Below, one piece after another: positions 37,735 through 46,242 of a stretch of 64,000 bases of DNA (its first letter is position 1; the number at the start of each line of letters is the position of its first letter). Location of the stretch: assembly GCF_012849095.1 (NCBI RefSeq), contig NZ_CP051680.1:868001-932000 (forward strand), in the 5' to 3' direction. The notes under the pieces were generated by a model. That model was not told the DNA's origin, made no database searches, and worked only from the letters and a program-made list of their open reading frames with translations. This DNA comes from Cohnella herbarum (lineage in GTDB: Bacteria > Bacillota > Bacilli > Paenibacillales > Paenibacillaceae). Both the position numbers and the translations under genes were made by a program.

Positions 37735-37880
37735 AAACGGAAAAGCTAATAACTTACTAATCCAAAAAAAGTTCTGCCCATCATGTTAAAAGTTACACCA
37801 GAATATCAAACACATCGGAACAGGTGAAAAGTCATAAAAGATAACCCGGGATAAATGGGAGACACACTAAACCTACAAGC

Positions 37881-37912
37881 GAACTAGTGAACTAGTGAAC
37901 AAGTGAACAATA
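37881..37912 (+). repeat. Four imperfect 8-base tandem repeats
   Basis: GAACTAGT, GAACTAGT, GAACAAGT, GAACAATA in direct succession. Each perfect unit contains the palindrome ACTAGT. No known function. Confidence 0.7.
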
Positions 37913-37950
37913 GACACATTATGCGAAGCAATCTCTGATCATTGAAAATT

Positions 37951-37964
37951 GAATAGTGCGGCAT
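37951..37964 (+). repeat. Left half of a 14-base inverted repeat flanking the SUKH gene
   Basis: GAATAGTGCGGCAT here and ATGCCGCACTGTTC at 38944-38957 are inverted copies with 13 of 14 matches. The right copy is part of the terminator of the SUKH gene. It may be a remnant of a duplicated gene end. Confidence 0.4.
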
Positions 37965-37980
37965 GATGATGTTGTTCCGA

Positions 37981-38020
37981 GAAAATAAAGTATTAGACCG
38001 GAAAATAAAGTTGTAGACTG
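37981..38020 (+). repeat. Two 20-base tandem repeats
   Basis: The units at 37981-38000 and 38001-38020 both begin GAAAATAAAG and agree at 17 of 20 positions. They lie about 145 bases upstream of the SUKH-type gene. Confidence 0.7.
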
Positions 38021-38165
38021 GTGGCGGGCGTTAAGCTAACAGGCAGAATAGCGCAATAAACGGGCTAGAATTTGAAACATTTTCTATCTCCAAAACGTTA
38101 ACTTTTTGAAAGTACTACTTTTTGCGTTCGGTTGTGTAATGAAAAGTTAGACAGGAGGAATTATA

Positions 38166-38864
38166 ATGCTGCTGAAAGATACAGATCAACTAGACGATCT
38201 GAAGGATTTTCTAATCAACTGGTACGGAAGGTATGACAGTTCCTACGGTGTGCCAGTGGACGAGATTCCAGCGTATCTGCCAAAGGCGTTGTATGAATTA
38301 TATGCGTTTGCAGGACGCTGGAAAGATGGTTCGGACGATCACCTCGAGAACTCACCAGAGATATTTCAACAGCAGGATTGTCTTTATTCGGTGGAGCGAC
38401 TGAAGAAGGATCAGGATAAGGTCACGTTTCTTGAAGAAAATCAAGCAAACTGGACTTGCCAAGTGGAGGCAGGCAACAACGATTCCCCTGTCTACTGTGA
38501 CGAGCACTTGCTTTGGGATGACAATGCAGAGGGATATACCATTGTAAATGACTCTTTATATCATTTTCTGAAAAGTTTTTGTTTACAGGAGGTTGTTTTT
38601 GGCTGCAAACATCTTTATCTGATAGAAGGAAAAGTAGACCATATACAGATGTTGTTTGATAAGTCGATTGAAGCAGTGTGGTTAAATGGGTACTATATTA
38701 GTCCCAAAGAAGAAGGACCTACTCATACCTTTTACCGGTGCGGGGACGTGCTGATCATGGAGCGCTATGGTGACTTTTGGTTAGGTTCTAACTCTGATTT
38801 GCCTGCAGCATTGAACGATGATGTCCTGTCTTCAATCAAACTGAGAAAGATTAAACCCGATTGA
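38166..38864 (+). CDS. SMI1/KNR4 (SUKH)-like protein, probable orphan immunity protein
   Basis: A 232-residue soluble acidic protein. IPAYLPKALYELYAFAGRW and FLEENQANWTCQVEAGNND, then SPVYCDEHLLW and HFLKSFCLQE, fit the SUKH pattern, whose members often neutralise polymorphic toxins. CAGGAGGAATTATA precedes the ATG. Codon use is A+T-rich (TTT, TTA, GAT, AAA) unlike the flanking core genes, so horizontal transfer is likely. No toxin gene or secretion module is adjacent, so an immunity role is inferred. The transcript ends at a good terminator. Confidence 0.65.
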   Translation: MLLKDTDQLDDLKDFLINWYGRYDSSYGVPVDEIPAYLPKALYELYAFAGRWKDGSDDHLENSPEIFQQQDCLYSVERLKKDQDKVTFLEENQANWTCQVEAGNNDSPVYCDEHLLWDDNAEGYTIVNDSLYHFLKSFCLQEVVFGCKHLYLIEGKVDHIQMLFDKSIEAVWLNGYYISPKEEGPTHTFYRCGDVLIMERYGDFWLGSNSDLPAALNDDVLSSIKLRKIKPD

Positions 38865-38940
38865 GTCGGTCGCGAAAGTCGTAAGTCTGGAAAGAATCTG
38901 ATTTTCGTATTTTTCAAGTGAATCAAAATGAATAATATCA

Positions 38941-38986
38941 AAAATGCCGCACTGTTCTATAGACAGCATGCGGCATTTTTTTATTT
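38941..38986 (+). terminator. Terminator after the SUKH-type gene
   Basis: AAAATGCCGC (38941-38950) pairs with GCGGCATTTT (38970-38979), with inner CTGT/ACAG pairing, then T's. The A and T flanks mean it could work in both directions. Confidence 0.85.
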
Positions 38987-39184
38987 TCATTTTTTACCTA
39001 CAATAAATCGACAAACCACACTAATTCACACTAACCGATAATGGATTGCATTGTACTAAATTAGACAAACAAACCAGATGAATTCCCGTGAAATCAGCTT
39101 ATACTAAAGAGTGAGTGTCGATTGATACTAGACAATCGAATCGCTACAATGAGAATATCGGATACAGGTGGTGAGAAGACTCGA

Positions 39185-39712
39185 ATGGGACGTTACCGAA
39201 AACCAATACAATACATAATATTGGCCGTCGTGCTCCTTGTCGGAGGATTCGCGATCGGCAATTCGTTGTTCTCGAAAAGTGTCGTGCTTAAGAAAGGCGA
39301 TAAGCCCCCTGACTTCCGTCTAGCCGGATTGGACAACAAGGTTCATGAATGGAAGGACTACGAGGGGAAGCCTCTTATCGTGAATTTCTGGGGCACATTT
39401 TGCCCGCCTTGCAGAAATGAAATGCCAGCCCTTCAGAAGCAATACGAGAAATGGAACAGCCAAGGACTGGAGCTTATCGGAATCAACTTAAGCGAGGACC
39501 GATTAACCGCGGAAAGCTTCATTCGACAAGTGGGAGTCACCTTCCCGATCCTGATGGACAAGGACAAGAAGACGGAGAAGGCATACGGCCTTAAGCAGTA
39601 TCCGACGACTTTCTTCATTGCCAGAAGCGGGAAGATTCAAGAAGTCATCATCGGCGGCTTATTAACCGAGGACGAGATAGAAGTGCGAGTGGAGCGGCTG
39701 ATGAAGTCGTGA
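39185..39712 (+). CDS. resA: Thiol-disulfide oxidoreductase ResA
   Basis: A 175-residue thioredoxin-fold protein with an N-terminal membrane anchor and the active site in WGTFCPPCRNE. It reduces the haem-binding cysteines of apocytochrome c outside the membrane. I chose the ATG at 39185 (MGRYRKPI), with GGTGGTGAG before it; the frame is open 63 bases further upstream, but without a site. First gene of resABCDE. The 320 bases before it contain only the SUKH terminator and no clear promoter. Confidence 0.92.
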   Translation: MGRYRKPIQYIILAVVLLVGGFAIGNSLFSKSVVLKKGDKPPDFRLAGLDNKVHEWKDYEGKPLIVNFWGTFCPPCRNEMPALQKQYEKWNSQGLELIGINLSEDRLTAESFIRQVGVTFPILMDKDKKTEKAYGLKQYPTTFFIARSGKIQEVIIGGLLTEDEIEVRVERLMKS

Positions 39713-39737
39713 ACGGAACGTTAAGGGGGCTTCACAG

Positions 39738-41447
39738 TTGTTTCAGAACACCAAGTGCGAATGCGGACATCAGAACCCTATAGGGACGGTATTGTGCGAG
39801 TCGTGCGGTAAACCTCTCGTTGAAGATTTACTTATCGACCAGAACGTACCGCTAGAAATGAGATACGACGGGGTAGCAAGGAGATCGCAAAAAGCGAACC
39901 CTCATATCGTTGACCGGATTTGGAACTTTTTCTCATCCGTCAAAATCGCGGTTTATTTGATCGTAATCACGCTGATCGGAGCGGCTCTCGGGACGATTTT
40001 TCAACAAGAGAGTACATTGATCAATTTAACGGAGAATTCCGAGTTCGCAGCGTATTACAAAGAACAGCACGGTACGATCGGCGTCATCTACCATGCTCTA
40101 GGGTTATCGAGAACTTATGAATCCTGGTGGTTCGTTACGCTGCTCGTCATGATCGGGACATCGCTCGTCGTCTGCAGTCTCGACCGGGTGCTCCCGCTTT
40201 ATCGCGCATTATCCAAGCAGCAGATCCGCAAGCATCTTCAGTTTATTACTCGCCAACAGGTCGTCTATTCGGCAGCGCTGCCGGGAGACCAGGAAGCTTG
40301 GATTACCGATTTCGGTAAGCAGCTTAAGAAGAAACACTATCGCGTGTGGCAACAAGACGGAGCGTTGCTCGCGGAGAAAAACAGATTTAGCCGCTGGGGT
40401 CCTTACATCAACCATATCGGACTTATTATTTTCCTGTTGGCCGTCTTGGGGCGCGGTATTCCCGCATGGCACATGGATCAATATCTTGCTCTCTATGAAG
40501 GAGAGACGAGACAGATTCCCGGAACGAACTATTACGTGAAGAACGATAAGTTCACCGTGGATTATTACCCTGAGGAAGAGCTTGCGAACAATCAGAAAGG
40601 CACGAAGGTCGTTAAGCTATACGAGACGAAAGCCCGACTGTACGAATGCACGGAATCATGCGATGATCCGATCAAGGAACCGGTTCTGAAAGAGGTCAAG
40701 CAGCACGGTATTCGCGTGAATAGCGCGCTTTCCTACGATGGCTTGAAATTGTACCAGAATAGCTTCCAGGAACGCGTCCGGTTCATATCCGTACATCCTT
40801 CTTTATTGAATACTACAACAGGCAAGCCAATCGGTTCGTTCGATCTCTTGATGGACAATCCGGCGGAGGAGTATAAAATCGGGGAGTACACGTTAAAGCT
40901 TAACGATTATTATCCGGACTTCAGCCTAGACGAACAGAGTCGACCGATGACGAAGACGCGGGAGCCGAACAATCCTGCTTTCGTGTTCAGAATCCAAGGC
41001 CCGAATGTTCAACCGCAAGGCGAAATCTATATTTATTTCCCGATGCCGAGCGAGAAAAGCAAATATTACGAGAAACTTCTTAACGAAAGCTTCCAGCAGC
41101 GGGGAGATAGTACGGGAATTTTCTCTATTAAGGTGGAAAACCCGATCGTCGATGGTAAAATGAACAATATCAAGTATTCCGAATATACGACTTATCTGAA
41201 CATCCGGATGGACAAGGCTATGCCATATATCTGGGTGGGTGCCGGGATCTCGATGATCGGCCTTATTATGGGCTTCTACTGGCAACACAGGCGTATCTGG
41301 CTTCGGATTGACGATGGTAAGCTATCGTTGGGCGGACACACGAATAAGAACAGCTTCGGCTTAAGGGTTGACGTTGCATGGGCTTTGGGGCGAACGGGCA
41401 TCGAGGTATCTCCCAAGTCGTTAGATAACAGGAGGAATGAACGTTGA
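39738..41447 (+). CDS. resB: Cytochrome c biogenesis protein ResB
   Basis: A 569-residue membrane protein of cytochrome c system II. An N-terminal zinc ribbon (CECGHQNPIGTVLCESCG) is followed by membrane helices and a large extracytoplasmic domain, ending with one more helix. Works with ResC to export and attach haem. TTG start with AAGGGGGC upstream. It overlaps resC by 4 bases. Confidence 0.93.
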   Translation: MFQNTKCECGHQNPIGTVLCESCGKPLVEDLLIDQNVPLEMRYDGVARRSQKANPHIVDRIWNFFSSVKIAVYLIVITLIGAALGTIFQQESTLINLTENSEFAAYYKEQHGTIGVIYHALGLSRTYESWWFVTLLVMIGTSLVVCSLDRVLPLYRALSKQQIRKHLQFITRQQVVYSAALPGDQEAWITDFGKQLKKKHYRVWQQDGALLAEKNRFSRWGPYINHIGLIIFLLAVLGRGIPAWHMDQYLALYEGETRQIPGTNYYVKNDKFTVDYYPEEELANNQKGTKVVKLYETKARLYECTESCDDPIKEPVLKEVKQHGIRVNSALSYDGLKLYQNSFQERVRFISVHPSLLNTTTGKPIGSFDLLMDNPAEEYKIGEYTLKLNDYYPDFSLDEQSRPMTKTREPNNPAFVFRIQGPNVQPQGEIYIYFPMPSEKSKYYEKLLNESFQQRGDSTGIFSIKVENPIVDGKMNNIKYSEYTTYLNIRMDKAMPYIWVGAGISMIGLIMGFYWQHRRIWLRIDDGKLSLGGHTNKNSFGLRVDVAWALGRTGIEVSPKSLDNRRNER

Positions 41448-42706
41448 AGTGGTGGCTAGATTTCAGCAGTGATGCATTTATTGTCGCATTTTACTTATAT
41501 TGCGCTTCATTTATTTGTTTCGCAATCGCCGTAGCAGGCAAGCGCTGGAGTAACCGCAAGCCCGAGGATCATACGAATCGTTGGGGCAAAATAGGGTTCG
41601 GGGCAGCTGTAGTCGGTTGGGTAGCGCATCTTACGTTCTTCTTTACGCGTTGGTACGGCGGCGGACACATTCCGACGAGTAATATGTACGAATTCATGAC
41701 CTTCCTCGGAATGGCGATCATGTTTGCTTTCATTATCGTACATCTGATTTACCGTAATATGATTTTGGGCGCGTTCGCGATTCCCCTGGTCATTATTATT
41801 ATCGCTTATGCATCCGTTTTCCCTTCCGAAGTACAGCCGCTTATCCCGGCCCTGAATAACTATTGGTTGAAAATCCACGTGACGACAGCCGCTACGGGGG
41901 AAGCTTTCTTCGCGGTCGGATTCGCGGCTGCTTTGATGCAGTTGATCCGCGTGGTCGACTTCACTCGCACGGACAAAGCGGGCAGACGCGCCCAATTCTG
42001 GACGGAGTTCTCCCTCTTCGTCATCATCGTGCTCGTCGGGTTCCTCGTTGCCGTGTTCGGATTCCGCGGAGCGGGCTATGAATCCAAGTTCAGCCAAGAG
42101 ACCGTTACGATCGACGAGAACGGGATTGCGAATTCCGAGGTCAAAGAAGTCATATACAGTCTTCCGCCTATCGTGGCGCCTTACAATAGCGATACGATCT
42201 CCTTTCAATCGTTCATTGGGATGAGCGAACCGCTATTCGAATCCCCGTCCTGGCTTAACGGTGTGAACGCGGGACGTAAGCTGAATACCGTGATTTGGTC
42301 CGTAATCGCAGGATTAGTCCTTTACGGTATACTAAGATTGATTGCTCGCAAGAAACTGACCGCGGTCATTCATCCTCATCTGTCCGATATCGATCCGGAC
42401 GATCTGGAAGAAATCAGCTACCGCGCGATTGCGATCGGTTTCCCGATCTTTACGTTAGGAGCGCTCATCTTCGCGATGATCTGGGCGGAAATCGCCTGGT
42501 CCAGATTTTGGGGATGGGATCCGAAAGAAGTATGGGCTCTCGTTACTTTCCTCTTTTACAGCGCCTATTTACATCTCCGATTGTCGAAAGGTTGGCAGGG
42601 AACCCGTTCGGCTTGGTTGGCGGTCATCGGCTTTTTAGTCGTAATGTTTACTTTGGTCGGAGTAAATCTCGTGATCGCCGGATTGCATTCTTATGCCGGA
42701 GTTTAA
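41444..42706 (+). CDS. resC: Cytochrome c biogenesis protein ResC (CcsA family)
   Basis: A 420-residue polytopic membrane protein of the CcsA/CcmC haem-handling group. The tryptophan-rich WWD motif appears as FWGWDPKEVWAL, followed by HLRLSKGWQG. The TTG start at 41444 is supported by ACAGGAGG 8 bases upstream and overlaps the resB stop. Partner of ResB in haem delivery. Confidence 0.93.
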   Translation: MKWWLDFSSDAFIVAFYLYCASFICFAIAVAGKRWSNRKPEDHTNRWGKIGFGAAVVGWVAHLTFFFTRWYGGGHIPTSNMYEFMTFLGMAIMFAFIIVHLIYRNMILGAFAIPLVIIIIAYASVFPSEVQPLIPALNNYWLKIHVTTAATGEAFFAVGFAAALMQLIRVVDFTRTDKAGRRAQFWTEFSLFVIIVLVGFLVAVFGFRGAGYESKFSQETVTIDENGIANSEVKEVIYSLPPIVAPYNSDTISFQSFIGMSEPLFESPSWLNGVNAGRKLNTVIWSVIAGLVLYGILRLIARKKLTAVIHPHLSDIDPDDLEEISYRAIAIGFPIFTLGALIFAMIWAEIAWSRFWGWDPKEVWALVTFLFYSAYLHLRLSKGWQGTRSAWLAVIGFLVVMFTLVGVNLVIAGLHSYAGV

Positions 42707-42748
42707 TGTGGCATAATTAAGGGTAAGAGCCGAGAGGAGTGCGTAAGC

Positions 42749-43465
42749 ATGAATAACACAGGAAATCGGATATTGGTCGTAGATGACGAGGAAAGAATTC
42801 GCCGTTTGCTCCGTATGTATTTGGAGAAGGAAGGTTATGTGATCGATGAGGCGGAAGACGGGGAAACCGCGCTGCGGAAAGCCCAAGAGGAAGACTTCGA
42901 TCTAATCGTCCTCGATCTCATGTTACCGGGAATCGACGGCATCGAGGTATGCGCCCGTTTGCGCCAGCAGAAGGCCACTCCCGTATTGATGCTTACGGCT
43001 AAGGGCGAAGAGGTCAACCGCGTGCAAGGCTTCGAAGTCGGCGCCGACGACTATGTCGTTAAGCCGTTCAGTCCGCGGGAAGTGATTTTCCGGATCAAAG
43101 CGATCTTGCGCCGTTCGTCGGCAACGGCTTTCTTATCCAAGGAGCTCAATACGAGCAACAATATCGTATTTCCATACTTGGTCATCGAGCATGATGCCCA
43201 TCGCGTTACCGCCAGCGGTCAAGAGGTGAACTTGACTCCGAAGGAATACGAGCTTCTGCATTATTTGGCCAGCACGCCGGACAAAGTTTTCTCTCGCGAA
43301 GAACTGCTGAAAGACGTATGGAATTACGACTTCTTCGGGGATTTACGTACGGTTGATACCCACGTGAAGCGGCTTCGCGAGAAGTTAAACCGTGTCTCGG
43401 CCGAAGCGGCTTCGATGATTACGACGGTTTGGGGCGTAGGCTACAAGCTGGAGGCAGCGAAGTAA
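42749..43465 (+). CDS. resD: Response regulator ResD
   Basis: A 238-residue OmpR-type regulator. Receiver with the acceptor Asp in LIVLDLMLPGIDG (about 54) and the Lys in VVKPFSPRE; winged helix with NLTPKEYELLHYLA and TVDTHVKRLREKL. In Bacillus it activates anaerobic respiration and haem/cytochrome genes. It follows resC by 42 bases; GAGAGGAG precedes the ATG. TGG-CATAAT just upstream could be an internal extended -10. Confidence 0.93.
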   Translation: MNNTGNRILVVDDEERIRRLLRMYLEKEGYVIDEAEDGETALRKAQEEDFDLIVLDLMLPGIDGIEVCARLRQQKATPVLMLTAKGEEVNRVQGFEVGADDYVVKPFSPREVIFRIKAILRRSSATAFLSKELNTSNNIVFPYLVIEHDAHRVTASGQEVNLTPKEYELLHYLASTPDKVFSREELLKDVWNYDFFGDLRTVDTHVKRLREKLNRVSAEAASMITTVWGVGYKLEAAK

Positions 43466-43468
43466 ATT

Positions 43469-44920
43469 ATGGCGATCTGGAGAACGGTCGTCGGCAAGAT
43501 GTGGCTGACGATCATCGGCTTAGTCGCGGTCGTCATCATTACTTTGGGATTGTTTTTGCTGGAATATATCGATTTAACGTTTACCGATCCGGCTGAGATC
43601 AAGCGATTGTTCAGTTATGCGGGGATCGTTGGATTTCTGCTGACGACCTTTTTCGCCTTTTTCCTCCTGACGAAGATTACCCAGCCGTTAAGGGAAATGA
43701 AGGATGCGGCGAACCGGGTCGCTCAAGGCGATTATACGACCCGAGTCGCGATCCGTTCATCGGATGAGATCGGGGAATTGGCAAACACGTTTAACCAGAT
43801 GGCCTCGGAGCTTCATACGCTCATTCGCGATCTTCAGCACGAACGAGATCACTTGAGCAGCGTTCTCAGGAGTATGACGGACTCCGTTATTTCGTTCGAT
43901 GCGGAAGGCGAGGTTATTCTCACGAATCCTCAAGGGCAATATTTGTTGGAAGATTGGGGTTCGGTGGATTGGTCCGACGAAGATGTGCCCGAACGGGATG
44001 CCAACGTACCGGGGCCTTTACGGGAAACATTCCGCAACGTTATTACGCGGGGCAAGGAATTGACCGTTAAAGTTCACGTCAAGAGCGGGGTGTGGTCGGT
44101 CGTGATGACTCCGCTCGCTTCGACGGATTCGGTCAGAGGAGCCGTTGCCGTGTTGCGGGACGTAACCGAGGAGTTCCGCGTGGACAAAATGCGCAAGGAC
44201 TTCGTCGCGAACGTGTCGCATGAGATCCGAACGCCGCTCTCGATGGTCCAAGGGTACAGCGAAGCGTTGATGGACGATATCGCGGCTACTCCCGAGGAAC
44301 GCAGAGAACTCGTGCAGGTGATCCATGACGAGTCGCTCAGAATGGGGAGGCTTGTCAAGGATTTATTGGATTTGGCGAGGATGGAAGCCGGATATCTCGA
44401 GATGAATTTCCAACCGGTAGACGTTAACGGATTACTGTCGCGCGTCTATCGCAAATTCGCAGCATTGGCGAAGGAACGCCAAATTTCTCTGACCAAATCC
44501 GATGATGATCCGTCGTTGATCTTGGAGGCGGCAGATGCGGATAGGCTGGAACAGGTGCTGACGAATCTGATGGACAATGCGCTTCGGCATACGCCTTCCG
44601 GAGCATCCATCACCATATGCGCATCGCGGATCGAGAAAGCGAAGGGCGACTGGCTGGAACTCAAAGTGATGGACGAAGGCCAAGGCATCCCGCATGAAGA
44701 TTTACCGTATATCTTCGAACGGTTTTACAAGGCGGACAAAGCCCGTAAGAGAGAGACGACCGGCGGCACTGGACTTGGGCTTGCCATCGTCAAGAACCTG
44801 ATCACCGCTCACGGAGGCACGATAAGCGCGGTCAGCGCGCCGGGAGAAGGAACGACCTTTACGATCACGTTGCCCGTTGCGGCTCCACGCAAGAAAAGTA
44901 GCAGTGCATCCCTGCGTTAA
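43469..44920 (+). CDS. resE: Sensor histidine kinase ResE
   Basis: A 483-residue kinase with two membrane helices, a HAMP domain, a PAS domain (about 135-235), HisKA (VANVSHEIRTPLSM) and ATPase domains (NLMDNALRHT, DEGQGI, GGTGLGLAI). The loop outside the membrane is only about 20-25 residues, while Bacillus ResE (593 residues) has a large one, so sensing is probably through PAS or the membrane. It follows resD by 3 bases. Confidence 0.92.
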   Translation: MAIWRTVVGKMWLTIIGLVAVVIITLGLFLLEYIDLTFTDPAEIKRLFSYAGIVGFLLTTFFAFFLLTKITQPLREMKDAANRVAQGDYTTRVAIRSSDEIGELANTFNQMASELHTLIRDLQHERDHLSSVLRSMTDSVISFDAEGEVILTNPQGQYLLEDWGSVDWSDEDVPERDANVPGPLRETFRNVITRGKELTVKVHVKSGVWSVVMTPLASTDSVRGAVAVLRDVTEEFRVDKMRKDFVANVSHEIRTPLSMVQGYSEALMDDIAATPEERRELVQVIHDESLRMGRLVKDLLDLARMEAGYLEMNFQPVDVNGLLSRVYRKFAALAKERQISLTKSDDDPSLILEAADADRLEQVLTNLMDNALRHTPSGASITICASRIEKAKGDWLELKVMDEGQGIPHEDLPYIFERFYKADKARKRETTGGTGLGLAIVKNLITAHGGTISAVSAPGEGTTFTITLPVAAPRKKSSSASLR

Positions 44921-44934
44921 GAAGAGGAATCGGT

Positions 44935-46164
44935 ATGAATTTTCGATTGAATTGGACGTTCCGTCATCGAACGAAAGCCGTGTCCGAACATCCGTTGTCG
45001 ACGGAAGCCCGGGTTGCGTTATTCATTCATGGTTGTTTTCAATTCGGGGCTTCGATGTCGGGGTTGTTCTTGAACTTATACTTATGGCGCCTTACCGAAG
45101 ATTTGGTCATTAACGCGGTATTCAATATCATCGTATATGGCATGACGCCGTTCGCATTCGCGATCGGCGGTTGGATTGCGAAGAAGAAAGATCGAATGGT
45201 CACGTATCGCTTAGGCATTGCGTTGATCACGGTCTTTTTTCTTGTCGTTATTTTCGCTCAAGAGAAGGTCGTTACGTACTACCCTTGGTTTGCCGCCTTT
45301 AACGGATTCGCGCTCGGTTTGTATTGGACGGGATACCTCGTTTTGATGTACGACGTGACGGAGGCAAAAAACCGGTCCAGGTATTTGGGCATTAACATGA
45401 TCGTGTTCAACTCGGCCGGATTGGCGGGACCCGCGTTATCGGGTTTCCTGATCAGCCTATTCGAAGGGCTACGAGGGTATTTGCTAACGTTCTCGGCCGC
45501 ATCCTTACTGTTCGCGGTTGCTTCTTTTTTCAGCCTGCGGATCAAGAGAATCGAATCTCACCACCGAACGTACTATTTGAAATATTCGGGTCAGATGATG
45601 AAGAAAAACCGGCTGTGGGTTCTATCGTTGCTCGGATTTCTCGTTCTCGGCTTATTTCAGGGGCTTATGTTGTTCCTGCCGAATATCTTGATGTTTCAAG
45701 CGGTTGGCAGGGAGGATCGCGTCGGTTATTTGGCCGTGCTCTTCGCCTTGCTAACGATCTTGACCGGGTTCTACATCTCTCGCAGAAAAGGGCAAAGCAA
45801 TATCCGACGCGACTTGTTCGTGTCCTCGCTATTAATCATTGGCGGCGCAAGCTTTCTCCTGTTCGATATTCAACTGTGGACGGTAATTCTATTCATGTCG
45901 ATTTACTCTTTAATGGCTCCTTTGATTATTAACACGTTGACTTCCTACTATTATAGAATCATGGACGGTTTACCGCTGAGAGGGATGTTCCGGATCGAAT
46001 CCGTGGTCATTCGGGAGTTTTTTCTGAATACGGGCCGCGTCGCATCTATGCTGCTTCAAGTCGTATTCGCGAGCGACGTAAATTCGCCGATGCTGCCGAT
46101 CGTCATTCTGGTGGCTGCATTCACTCAACTGGGGATCGTATTGCTCGTAAAAAATAAAGTATAA
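44935..46164 (+). CDS. Major facilitator superfamily transporter
   Basis: A 409-residue protein with about 12 membrane helices. GGWIAKKKDRMVTYRLG is the loop 2-3 motif of the MFS. The N-terminal 25 residues are basic. The substrate cannot be told from the sequence. AAGAAGAGG lies before the ATG, 14 bases after resE, so it may be co-transcribed with resDE, then ends at the convergent hairpin with serA. Confidence 0.85.
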   Translation: MNFRLNWTFRHRTKAVSEHPLSTEARVALFIHGCFQFGASMSGLFLNLYLWRLTEDLVINAVFNIIVYGMTPFAFAIGGWIAKKKDRMVTYRLGIALITVFFLVVIFAQEKVVTYYPWFAAFNGFALGLYWTGYLVLMYDVTEAKNRSRYLGINMIVFNSAGLAGPALSGFLISLFEGLRGYLLTFSAASLLFAVASFFSLRIKRIESHHRTYYLKYSGQMMKKNRLWVLSLLGFLVLGLFQGLMLFLPNILMFQAVGREDRVGYLAVLFALLTILTGFYISRRKGQSNIRRDLFVSSLLIIGGASFLLFDIQLWTVILFMSIYSLMAPLIINTLTSYYYRIMDGLPLRGMFRIESVVIREFFLNTGRVASMLLQVVFASDVNSPMLPIVILVAAFTQLGIVLLVKNKV

Positions 46165-46170
46165 GATTAT

Positions 46171-46232
46171 CGCAAGTAAAGGGCCGACAGTTCGGTAGGT
46201 ACTCCTACCAAGCTGTCGGCCCTTTACTTGCG
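46171..46232. terminator. Long convergent hairpin between the MFS gene and serA
   Basis: CGCAAGTAAAGGGCCGACAG (46171-46190) pairs perfectly with its complement at 46213-46232, with a further partly paired GGTAGG/CCTACC. It serves both converging transcripts. No long T-tract follows outside the stem. Confidence 0.8.
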
Positions 46233-46242
46233 AATCTATTCT

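Larger units (their letters stand above)
37617..38165. other. 549-base A+T-rich gap with short repeats
   Basis: No gene is supported. It holds TTAACA-like direct repeats (37710-37734), four 8-base repeats (37881-37912), one half of an inverted repeat (37951-37964), a pair of 20-base repeats (37981-38020) and the ribosome binding site of the SUKH-type gene. Base composition is clearly more A+T-rich than the flanks. Confidence 0.6.

Noticed and set aside
37881..38020. CRISPR array
   Set aside because: Repeats are 8 and 20 bases, in direct contact without spacers, and no cas genes are near.
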